Below, one piece after another: positions 26,175 to 33,303 of a stretch of 43,357 nucleotides of DNA (positions are counted from its first letter, which is position 1; every line of letters starts with the position of its first letter). A program made the translations under genes and the position numbers. The stretch is taken from positions 1 through 43,357 of the forward strand of contig DASRHK010000106.1 in assembly GCA_035650495.1 (NCBI GenBank), given 5' to 3'. The DNA comes from DASRHK01 sp035650495. Lineage in GTDB: Bacteria > Pseudomonadota > Gammaproteobacteria > Nevskiales > Nevskiaceae. The notes under the pieces were generated by a model that had not been told where the DNA came from, did not search any database, and saw only the letters and a list, made by a program, of their open reading frames with translations.

Positions 26175-26889
26175 CGGTCTCGGCCGGCAGATGCAGGAGG
26201 CCGAGCCGCTCGCACTGCTCGACCGCTGGCCCCTTGGTGTCGGACGGCAGTGCGTCGCAGATGCTGCGCGCCGCGTTGACCGCGAAGCACCAGCGCGACA
26301 GCCCCAGCTCCGAGCCGACGAAGCCGCAGAAGTTCGCTTCGCGCCCGTCGCGCAGCACCGTCCACAGCAGATCGTACGGCGCGGTCGCGAGCACGTCGCT
26401 CATGTCCTGCGCCCACAGTTTCCGATCCGCTTCCCCGCCCTGATTCCAGTGCCGCGCGCCCATGCGCGCCGCGGCGGCGCGGATCGGTCGCGCGCTCGGT
26501 GCGAGGACGGTCGCCTGGCGCAAAGCAATCGTGTAGTCGTCGTCGAACTGATAGCTGCGCGCCAGCGCCAGCGAGTACTCGAGCCAGAGATAAGCGCTCG
26601 CCGGCGCCAGGCGGAGAGCCCTCCGGTATTGGCCGCGCATGCGCAGCATCTCGCCGCGCAGTCCCATCATCCAGCCGAGGTCGGCGCGATAGCCGGCGCG
26701 CCACGGCTGCAGCACGACGGCCTGTCGCGCGGCGCTGACGCCCGCGAGCGTGAAGAGGCCGCGACCGCGATGCTCGGCGGCCATGGTTCCGTAGAGATCG
26801 GAGGCGAGACCCGCCGCGAACGTGATCGCAAGCGCGATCGAGATCAGGCCGAACGCAGCGATCGCGGCTCTGCGCAGGCGGCGCTGCAC
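26152..26889 (-). CDS. Membrane-anchored TPR-like protein of unknown function
   Basis: The 245-residue protein is not recognised as a named family. It begins with a basic stretch and one membrane helix (about 8-28: AAIAAFGLISIALAITFAAG). The rest is helical and resembles TPR solenoids: VLQPWRAGYRADLGWMMGL, RALRLAPASAYLWLEYSLA, and ALRQATVLAPSARPIRAAAA have the A-x-P helix-turn-helix rhythm. Several Cys occur near the C-terminus. The only in-frame start after the Wzc stop that fits is GTG at 26889. Between Wzc and the Wzy_C protein it may be a periplasmic scaffold for polymerase or export partners (inference). Confidence 0.65.
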   Translation of the reverse strand: MQRRLRRAAIAAFGLISIALAITFAAGLASDLYGTMAAEHRGRGLFTLAGVSAARQAVVLQPWRAGYRADLGWMMGLRGEMLRMRGQYRRALRLAPASAYLWLEYSLALARSYQFDDDYTIALRQATVLAPSARPIRAAAARMGARHWNQGGEADRKLWAQDMSDVLATAPYDLLWTVLRDGREANFCGFVGSELGLSRWCFAVNAARSICDALPSDTKGPAVEQCERLGLLHLPAETDDDRAQQ

Positions 26890-26921
26890 GCTAGCGCTTC
26901 CGGGATCGCATCGATCCCACG

Positions 26922-29132
26922 TCAGTTGTTGCCGTAATAGCCGTAGGCGTAATAGCCGTGGTAGTAGGCCGCGCCGGCCTTCTTGATGTCGATCTGGTTG
27001 ACGATGTTGCCGATCACCGGCGCGCTGACGTTGCGCAGCAGCTTGTAGGAGTTGCGGATCACGCGACGCGACGTCGAGCCCGACTTGACGACGAACAGCA
27101 CGCCGTCGACGTGCTGCGACAGCTGCAGCGCGTCGGACGCGGCCTGGCACGGCGGCGAATCGAAGATGATCCGGAAGAAGCGCCGCGACAGCTCCTCGAT
27201 GAGGCTCTTGAACGCGAGCGACGCCAGGACCTCGGCGGGATTGGGGACGTGCTTGCCCGACGGCAGCAGATAGATGCCGCTCGCCTGGTGCAGATAGAGG
27301 CAGTCTTCGAGGCGCGCCTGTCCGGCGAGCAGCTCGGTGAGTCCCGGCGCCCCTTCTGGCAGCCCGAGCCGCGCCGCCAGCGAAGGCCGGCGCAGATCGG
27401 CGTCGACCAGCAGCACCTGCTCGACGGCAGCGAACGACTCGGCGAGCGCGCTCGCGAGCGACGTCTTGCCCTCCGCGGGCAGCGAGGACGTCACCAGCAT
27501 GCGGTGATATTTCTTGTCGACGTCCGACAGCTGCAGCGCCGTGCGGATGCTGCGGATGCCCTCGGAGAACGGCGTCTGCGGCTTGGTCAGGAACAGCGTG
27601 GCCAGCCCGCGCGCGTCGTCCTTGTCGACCTTGGTGATCGCGCCGACCACCGGCACCTGCGTGAGCGCCTCGAGATCTTCCGGCGAGCGCACTTCCTCGC
27701 TCAGCAGATGACGCAGCACCGCGAGCAGCAGACCGAGCACGAGCCCCGCGCCCAGCGCGATCATCGTCATGCGCATCACGCGCGGCTCGGAAGGCCCGCG
27801 CGGCAGGACCGCGGGATCGATCACGCGCGCGGTGAGGTTCTGGTAGTTGTTGTAGCTGTCCGTTTCCTTGAACCGCGTGAGGAACATGTTGTACATCTCG
27901 CGGTTCGTCGCGACCTCGCGCTCGAGCTGGCCCATCGCGTACTGCTTCTTGTCGAGCTTCTCGATCGCCTCGCGCGAGCCGGCGACGATGTTGGACAGCT
28001 GGCGCTCGTTCTCGGCCGCGATCTCGTAGTCCGAATTGACGCCCTGCGCCGCAACGCGCAGCGCTTCGTGATAGGAGTTCACCGCGCTGTCGTACGAGGC
28101 CTTCACGGACGCCATCGACGGATGCTTCTCGCCGTAGCGCTCGCGCACCGTCTTGAGCTTCTGATCGGCTTCGAGCAGGTTGTGGCTCGCGGCGGTCACC
28201 CGCGGGTCCTGCAGCAGGACCGGGATCTCCGCGAGCTTCGACGGATCGCCGCCCGCCTCGCGCACGCGCGAATAGGCGCTCGACAGCTCGGTCTTGCGGC
28301 GCTGCGCGTCGCGCAAGCGCTTGGTCGTGTCGAGGAGCTCGTCCTCGTTCAGCGTGCGGGCGCCGTTGACGTTGACCAGCTTCTCCTGCTCGCGGAAGTC
28401 CTGCAGCGATTTCTCCGAGCTCTCGAGCTGCGTGCGGATGTCGCCGAGCTTCTTGGTGAGCCATTCGCTGGTGCGGCGCGTGGTGTCGAGGCGCGCCTGC
28501 AGCGAGCTGTCGATGAATTCTTCCGCCACAGCGTTGGCCACGTTCTGCGACAGGACCGGATAGCGCGACTTGAAGCCGATCTTCACCAGCTGCGTGCCGC
28601 GGACCGGCACCACGCGCAGGCGCGCGATGAACTTCATCACCACGTTGTCGCGGCGAAGGACTTTCGCGTCGTCGGGGTTCATCGGCGGCCCTTCGGTCTT
28701 GTCGATGAACGGCATCCAGGCGCGCCAGTTGAGGACCTGGGCCAGCAGCGAGGGCTCTTCCGGCTGGAATTCCGGATGCTCGAGGAGATTGAGCTTGTCG
28801 ATCACCCGCCCGGCGAGATCGCGCGAGCGCAGGATCTCGTATTGGGTCCCGAAGTACTCATCGCTTTTGGCGAGATCGGATTCGTAGACGCCGCTCACCG
28901 GGATCGGGTTCGGTACCTTCGACTCGATCAGCATCGTGGTGACGGCGAGGTAATACTTGTCCTGCGAGTAGCCGTAGAACGCGGTGGCCACGGCCGTCAT
29001 CAGCGCGATGCCGACGATGCTCCATTTGTAGCGGGACAGTGTGCGCAGCAGCTCGCCGAGATCGAGCAGCTCCCCCTCCTGCGACGCCACGGGAGCGGAA
29101 GGGTTGGTCAGGGCTGGCAAGCTTGGAGTCAT
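26922..29132 (-). CDS. wzc: Polysaccharide co-polymerase with BY-kinase domain (Wzc-like)
   Basis: The 736-residue inner-membrane protein has TM1 at about 38-55, a Wzz-type periplasmic part with long coiled coil, and TM2 at about 465-485. The cytoplasmic tyrosine autokinase has a Walker A-like SSLPAEGKTS (549-558), Walker A' LLVDADLRRP (574-583) and Walker B IIFDSPP (655-661). The C-terminus has seven Tyr (723, 724, 727, 728, 730, 732, 733), the autophosphorylation cluster. It controls chain length and export together with the OPX protein upstream. The first Gly of classical Walker A is replaced by Ser, as in several BY-kinases. Confidence 0.94.
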   Translation of the reverse strand: MTPSLPALTNPSAPVASQEGELLDLGELLRTLSRYKWSIVGIALMTAVATAFYGYSQDKYYLAVTTMLIESKVPNPIPVSGVYESDLAKSDEYFGTQYEILRSRDLAGRVIDKLNLLEHPEFQPEEPSLLAQVLNWRAWMPFIDKTEGPPMNPDDAKVLRRDNVVMKFIARLRVVPVRGTQLVKIGFKSRYPVLSQNVANAVAEEFIDSSLQARLDTTRRTSEWLTKKLGDIRTQLESSEKSLQDFREQEKLVNVNGARTLNEDELLDTTKRLRDAQRRKTELSSAYSRVREAGGDPSKLAEIPVLLQDPRVTAASHNLLEADQKLKTVRERYGEKHPSMASVKASYDSAVNSYHEALRVAAQGVNSDYEIAAENERQLSNIVAGSREAIEKLDKKQYAMGQLEREVATNREMYNMFLTRFKETDSYNNYQNLTARVIDPAVLPRGPSEPRVMRMTMIALGAGLVLGLLLAVLRHLLSEEVRSPEDLEALTQVPVVGAITKVDKDDARGLATLFLTKPQTPFSEGIRSIRTALQLSDVDKKYHRMLVTSSLPAEGKTSLASALAESFAAVEQVLLVDADLRRPSLAARLGLPEGAPGLTELLAGQARLEDCLYLHQASGIYLLPSGKHVPNPAEVLASLAFKSLIEELSRRFFRIIFDSPPCQAASDALQLSQHVDGVLFVVKSGSTSRRVIRNSYKLLRNVSAPVIGNIVNQIDIKKAGAAYYHGYYAYGYYGNN

Positions 29133-29179
29133 GGGAGAAACCTAAACACGCGGCCTGCGGAGGAGACCGCAACTGGACA

Positions 29180-30025
29180 TCAGAACAACCGCTCCTCGAC
29201 CAGGATCGTGTCGCCCGGCTTGATCGGCGTGTCCAAGTTTACCTTCTCTTTCTGGTCTTCGGTCGCACCGGCGTGCTGAATGTAGATTTTCTTGGTGGAC
29301 CCGTACTCGGTGATGCCGCCCGCCATCGTCAGCGCCTTCTCGATGGTCAGGCCCGGCGCATAGGGGAATGAGCCGACCTTGCGCACGTTGCCGGTGATGA
29401 AGATGGGCCGGAAGTGCGCGATGCTCACGCGCACGCTGGGATTCACCAGATAGTCGCCGCGCAAGGCGTCGGTGATCCGCTCCTCGAACTCGCGAACCGT
29501 CATGCCGGCGGCGGGGATATGGCCCAGCAGCGGATAGTTGATGCTGCCCGTCGCGTCGATGCCGGCATTCACGGTGAGCTCGGGCTCGTTGAACACGTCG
29601 ATGTGGATGCCGTCGCCCGGCATCAGCCGATAGACGTTCGGATTGAGCTCGGGTGCGTCGTCGGGGTTGGCAACGCCCGGAGGAGCGCCGCGCCATGCGC
29701 CCGCGGCGGGACTCGTAGTGCTCGCCGGTGCATTGGCCTGCGGCGCGGGCGGCGCGCCGCTCGGTGGCGGCGCACTCGGAGCAGCGGCGATCGACGGCCC
29801 CGTCGGCGGCGGCGCGCCGGACATCGGGATCGGTCCCACGCCCTGCTGTGCCGGCGGCCGCTGCTGCGGCGCCGATTTCGAAGTGGTCTGTGGTGACGCT
29901 GCGCGACGCGCCGAAGTGGCGGGCGCCGTCCGCTGCGCGGTCGTGGGCTTCACGTGGCGCTTGGGCGCTGGCATGCAACCGGCAGCCAGCACGGCGGCCA
30001 CGACGAGGCAAACTGCAATTCGCAT
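29180..30025 (-). CDS. Short Wza-like OPX lipoprotein
   Basis: The 281-residue protein has a lipoprotein signal ending LAAGC (Cys17) and a Pro/Ala-rich linker at about 18-128. A Poly_export domain follows at about 129-203 (YRLMPGDGIHIDVFNEPEL), then a single SLBB-like domain at about 206-275 (ITGNVRKVGSFPYAPGLT). It ends at VEERLF, so it lacks the second SLBB and the C-terminal amphipathic helix that forms the outer-membrane pore in E. coli Wza (379 residues). It probably acts as a periplasmic conduit with the adjacent beta-barrel protein (inference). Confidence 0.9.
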   Translation of the reverse strand: MRIAVCLVVAAVLAAGCMPAPKRHVKPTTAQRTAPATSARRAASPQTTSKSAPQQRPPAQQGVGPIPMSGAPPPTGPSIAAAPSAPPPSGAPPAPQANAPASTTSPAAGAWRGAPPGVANPDDAPELNPNVYRLMPGDGIHIDVFNEPELTVNAGIDATGSINYPLLGHIPAAGMTVREFEERITDALRGDYLVNPSVRVSIAHFRPIFITGNVRKVGSFPYAPGLTIEKALTMAGGITEYGSTKKIYIQHAGATEDQKEKVNLDTPIKPGDTILVEERLF

Positions 30026-30051
30026 CCGGTGATCCTGGAAACAGCGTGCGG

Positions 30052-31491
30052 TCAGTACGAGGCCTGCAGACCGACGTAGATCGTGTTCTTATCGTAATCG
30101 AATTCGCCGTCGAAGGACTGCCCGTCGATGACGGCCTGCGACGACCGGTTGTCCAGGTCGTAGCCGCCGTAGACGACGATGCGCGGCATCAGCCGGTAAT
30201 CCACGCGCAGGTTCAGCGCGAAGTTGCGATCGGTGCGGCTGCCCGCGACGTAATGGGCGAAGTCGCCGTTGTTGAAGCCGCCGTGCACTGACGAGCTGAG
30301 GCGTCGCGTCCATTCCTGGCGCCAGGTCAGGTTGACGTAGGTGTTGTCGATGAACAGCGCCTCGTTGTACGACTCGACGCTCTGGCGACCGGTCTGCAGC
30401 TGCAGCGAGGTGCGCGTGAACGGCATCCAGTCGCCGGTGATGACCCAGTCGAACCGGTTGTAGTTGTGGACCGGCTGGCCGTTGATCGTCGACTGCGTGA
30501 AATGGCGCGTCATGTAGCCGACGCGGAAGTCGCCGGTGGTCTTGGCTGTGGCGATCCACCGCACACCGGCGCGGACGTGATACTCCTGCGCATCGCGGGT
30601 CAGTCCCGGGAACTGCTTGTCGAAGTGAACGTGCGCGGTGGCGAGGTTCAGCTGGCCGCTCGTCTTCGGGCTGTACTGATACAGCAGCGTCGTGTCCAGC
30701 GCCTCGATGTCGTTGTCGAGGTACTCGGTGCCGAACTGGAAGAACGGCGTTTGCTGCGTTGGCGGCAGCGTGGCGCGGTTCGTCCGGTAGCTCTTGTTGA
30801 ACACCGAGGCCTTGTTCTCGATCGCGAATGACGCCCGCGGCGCGCCGTAGCGGTACTCGACGGCGTAGCGCTCGCTGTACCAGCGATCGAGCGAACGCGT
30901 CGTCGACAGATCCTGTTCGGTGCGCACCAGGCCCCACGGATCGTGGCCCTGATTCAGCGAGATGTCGTAGCCGATGCGGTGGTCGGGCGCGATCTTCCAG
31001 TTCGCGTTGGTGAGCGCGCGCAGATCGCGGTAATCGTCGGTGGTGCCGCCGAGCGAATACATCCCGATGGTCGCGCCGGCGCCCGTCGTCGAGCGGAAGC
31101 GCGGCGACGAGCTCGAGTAGCTGACCGACGGCGTGAGCCACCATCCGAACACGCCCTGCTCATCGTGGTTCGAATAGAAGAAGTTGTCGGTGTAGTTGGC
31201 GACGAGATCCAGCGTCGCATGCAGGCGCGCACCCGGAGCGATCTCGGTCGGGTCGCGCAGCTCGACGTCCTCGGGAGCCGTGTCCTGATCGGACTGCGCC
31301 TGGTTCTCCTGCGCGCCGCCGGGCTCGTTGGCGGCTTCGGAAGACGGCTCGGTCGCGTTGGGCTCCGCGGTACTTTCTGCGGCGGGCGAATCCGACGCAG
31401 CCGGTTCCTGCGCGCTGGCCGGTGCGGCCCACGCGGCGACCGCGATTGCCGTCGCCATCATCGATCCCAGCCACGCGGCGCATCTTTCCAA
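30052..31491 (-). CDS. Outer-membrane beta-barrel protein, probable partner of the OPX protein
   Basis: The 479-residue protein has a signal peptide (cleavage after APASA at about 27) and an acidic Ala/Glu/Ser-rich stretch at about 28-80. About 390 residues of alternating amphipathic strands follow, ending in the aromatic terminus VGLQASY typical of BAM substrates. Strands such as FRVGYMTRHF and TYVNLTWRQEW suggest roughly 16-18 crossings. It resembles the BBP2/EpsF-type barrels found in exopolysaccharide loci. Start: TTG at 31491 with GGGGGGAA upstream; ATG at 31461 would also give a signal peptide. It is the first gene after a clear promoter. Confidence 0.8.
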   Translation of the reverse strand: MERCAAWLGSMMATAIAVAAWAAPASAQEPAASDSPAAESTAEPNATEPSSEAANEPGGAQENQAQSDQDTAPEDVELRDPTEIAPGARLHATLDLVANYTDNFFYSNHDEQGVFGWWLTPSVSYSSSSPRFRSTTGAGATIGMYSLGGTTDDYRDLRALTNANWKIAPDHRIGYDISLNQGHDPWGLVRTEQDLSTTRSLDRWYSERYAVEYRYGAPRASFAIENKASVFNKSYRTNRATLPPTQQTPFFQFGTEYLDNDIEALDTTLLYQYSPKTSGQLNLATAHVHFDKQFPGLTRDAQEYHVRAGVRWIATAKTTGDFRVGYMTRHFTQSTINGQPVHNYNRFDWVITGDWMPFTRTSLQLQTGRQSVESYNEALFIDNTYVNLTWRQEWTRRLSSSVHGGFNNGDFAHYVAGSRTDRNFALNLRVDYRLMPRIVVYGGYDLDNRSSQAVIDGQSFDGEFDYDKNTIYVGLQASY

Positions 31492-31513
31492 GCGTTCCCC
31501 CCGTGCCGATCAC

Positions 31514-31532
31514 GTCTCCCTGTTCGGGAGAC
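31514..31532 (-). promoter_or_regulatory. 7-bp hairpin in the leader of the barrel-wza-wzc transcript
   Basis: GTCTCCC, a 5-base loop, and GGGAGAC form a perfect stem. It sits about 22 bases upstream of the TTG start and downstream of the -10 box at 31567-31572, so it is in the 5' untranslated leader. No T-run follows. A role in mRNA stability or translation control is possible but unproven. Confidence 0.45.
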
Positions 31533-31566
31533 CCGTATGGGCGACCATTCCTGTTGATCGCGCAGG

Positions 31567-31594
31567 ATTATACCGATTCTTAAGTACTTGCCAC
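31567..31594 (-). promoter_or_regulatory. Sigma70-type promoter for the export operon
   Basis: On the minus strand GTGGCA (31594-31589, 4 of 6 matches to TTGACA) and a perfect TATAAT (31572-31567) are separated by 16 bases. The transcript would start near 31560, giving a leader of about 70 bases before the beta-barrel gene. This is the clearest promoter in the window outside the tRNA genes and would separate the barrel-OPX-Wzc operon from wcaJ. Confidence 0.65.
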
Positions 31595-31607
31595 GGATTT
31601 TTCGTGT

Positions 31608-33005
31608 TCAGTAAGCATTCGGGTTCAGAATGCCGCGGAACAGCGTGAGGAGCAGGATTTCCAGGTCGAGCCAGATCGACCAGTTCTGGATGTAGTAAAG
31701 ATCGTACTCGAGGCGTTGCTCCATCTTCTCGACGCTCTCCGTCTCGCCCCGCAAGCCATGCACCTGAGCCCAGCCGGTGATGCCCGGCTTGACCGCGTGC
31801 CGCCACATGTAACGCTCGATGATGGTCTGGTAGTAGCGGTTGTGCGCTTCCGCATGCGGGCGCGGCCCGACCAGCGACATGTGGCCGAGCAGCACGTTGA
31901 ACAGCTGCGGCAGCTCGTCGATGCTGGTCCGGCGCAGGAAGCGGCCGAACGGGAAGATGCGCTCGTCGTCGCGCGTCGCCTGCCTGACCTGTCCGTCCTG
32001 CTCGACGTGCGGGTGCATGGTCCGGAACTTGTAGATCTGGAACGCCTCGCCGCGCAAACCGTGGCGGCGCTGCTTGAAGAACACCGGCCCGCGCGACGAC
32101 AGCTTCACGCCGATCGCCGCGATGATCATCACCGGCGCCGCGATCAGCAATCCGATCGCCGCCAGCAGACGGTCTTCGAGATCCTTCACCACGCGATTGA
32201 GGCCGGTGATCGGCGTGCGATTGAGATCGAGCATCGACACGCCCGCGACCTCGCTCGGCATCGCGTTGGAGAGCTCCACCGACAGCAGATCGGGAACGAT
32301 GCGGATCACCGCAGTGCACTGGTTGAGCTGCTCGAGCGCGGTGCTCAGCTGCGCGCGGCTCTCGAGCGAGTACGCAATCCAGACTTCGTCGACGTTGCGG
32401 TACGGGCCGGAGGTGAGCGGTCCCAGACGCGACAATTGCCCGAGATGGGTCAGCTCCTCGAATTCCGGGAGCTCGTAGCGCTCGGCGGCGACGTAGCCGG
32501 CGACGACGAACCCGGTGCGGGGGTGATCGCGCAGCGCCTTTGCGATGCGCGCGAGCATCGGCGCATCGCCGACCATCAGCACGCGCTTCAGGTTGCGGCC
32601 GGCCGCGCGCACCTGTCCGAGCGCGCTGCGCAGGACCAGTCGTGTGATCACCAGCCACAGGCTGCCGAGCCCCGCCCAGCTCACCGCCCACATGCGCGAG
32701 TAGTTCGCCGTTGCTTTCGACAGCGCGGCGAGGATCACCAGTCCGACGAGGAAGGACAGCCAGGCGGTGATCACGCGGATGATCTCGCGCGGCAAGCTGT
32801 CGCCGCGCCAGCCGCGATACAGGCGGAAGCCGTCGAACACGAACGGCACGAACATGATCGACATCACCAGCGGCGGCAGGTAGAAGTCCGGCAGCGGGAA
32901 GTCGAGCACCATCGAATAGGCGACGAGGAAAGTCAGCGCCACGCCGACGAGGTCGAGCACCGGCAGCGCCCACGGCATCAGGAAGCCGAAGCGGCGCATC
33001 ACCAT
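31608..33005 (-). CDS. wcaJ: Undecaprenyl-phosphate hexose-1-phosphate transferase (WcaJ type)
   Basis: The 465-residue polyisoprenyl-phosphate hexose-1-phosphate transferase starts polymer synthesis by moving a hexose-1-P, usually glucose, from UDP-sugar to undecaprenyl phosphate. It has four N-terminal helices and a CoA_binding_3-like cytoplasmic domain (RVLMVGDAPMLARIAKAL). The C-terminal catalytic domain has GPVFFKQRRHGLRGEAFQIYKFRTM in two parts, ELPQLFNVLLGHMSLVGPRP and KPGITGWAQVHGLRGET. Length equals classical WcaJ. The frame extends into tRNA-Leu; the ATG at 33005 begins after the tRNA. It lies 42 bases downstream of the tRNA-Leu CCA with no visible terminator. Confidence 0.94.
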   Translation of the reverse strand: MVMRRFGFLMPWALPVLDLVGVALTFLVAYSMVLDFPLPDFYLPPLVMSIMFVPFVFDGFRLYRGWRGDSLPREIIRVITAWLSFLVGLVILAALSKATANYSRMWAVSWAGLGSLWLVITRLVLRSALGQVRAAGRNLKRVLMVGDAPMLARIAKALRDHPRTGFVVAGYVAAERYELPEFEELTHLGQLSRLGPLTSGPYRNVDEVWIAYSLESRAQLSTALEQLNQCTAVIRIVPDLLSVELSNAMPSEVAGVSMLDLNRTPITGLNRVVKDLEDRLLAAIGLLIAAPVMIIAAIGVKLSSRGPVFFKQRRHGLRGEAFQIYKFRTMHPHVEQDGQVRQATRDDERIFPFGRFLRRTSIDELPQLFNVLLGHMSLVGPRPHAEAHNRYYQTIIERYMWRHAVKPGITGWAQVHGLRGETESVEKMEQRLEYDLYYIQNWSIWLDLEILLLTLFRGILNPNAY

Positions 33006-33047
33006 GTCTGAAGAGATCCCGCGCTTGACGACATTGCCCGCTATCCC

Positions 33048-33133
33048 TGGTGCCCGAAGCAGGAATCGAACCTGCACGGCCTGTGGCCAGGGGATTTTAA
33101 GTCCCCAGCGTCTACCAGTTCCGCCATTCGGGC
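33048..33133 (-). tRNA. tRNA-Leu (anticodon TAA)
   Basis: The 86-nt type II tRNA on minus has acceptor GCCCGAA/TTCGGGC, D-arm TGGCGGAACTGGTAGACGC, anticodon arm GGGGACTTAAAATCCCC with TAA, a long variable arm (TGGCCACAGGCC), T-arm TGCAGGTTCGATTCCTGC and encoded CCA. Confidence 0.97.
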
Positions 33134-33162
33134 GCGATGGGCACCGATCTTAGCTGGATCGA

Positions 33163-33236
33163 TGGAGGCCAGGGTCGGAATTGAACCGGCGTACGCGGAT
33201 TTGCAGTCCGCTGCATAACCACTCTGCCACCTGGCC
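33163..33236 (-). tRNA. tRNA-Cys (anticodon GCA)
   Basis: The 74-nt gene on minus has acceptor GGCCAGG/CCTGGCC, discriminator T (normal for Cys), anticodon arm CGGACTGCAAATCCG with GCA, T-arm GCCGGTTCAATTCCGAC and encoded CCA. It lies 29 bases upstream of tRNA-Leu and is probably co-transcribed with it. Confidence 0.97.
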
Positions 33237-33265
33237 TTGCGTAGATGCGACGCGAAGCGGGCGCG

Positions 33266-33294
33266 ATTATGCGGATGCGCGCGGCAATGAGCAA
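33266..33294 (-). promoter_or_regulatory. Promoter for tRNA-Cys/tRNA-Leu (and possibly wcaJ)
   Basis: On the minus strand TTGCTC (33294-33289) and CATAAT (33271-33266, 5 of 6) are separated by 17 bases. The -10 box ends 29 bases before the tRNA-Cys 5' end. The leader after the -10 box is GC-rich. It sits in the 67-base gap after the cytochrome gene, which shows no T-run terminator. Confidence 0.5.
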
Positions 33295-33303
33295 CGCGCA
33301 GCG

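Noticed and set aside
26958..29279. Plus-strand open frame of 773 codons opposite wzc
   Set aside because: Same low-complexity composition as other shadows; the minus strand encodes a full Wzc with Walker motifs and Tyr cluster.
1051..33133. Classic integrative element borders (attL/attR repeats of a tRNA end, integrase)
   Set aside because: I found no integrase gene and no repeated tRNA 3' end inside or at the far side of the locus, so only the tRNA bracketing is reported.
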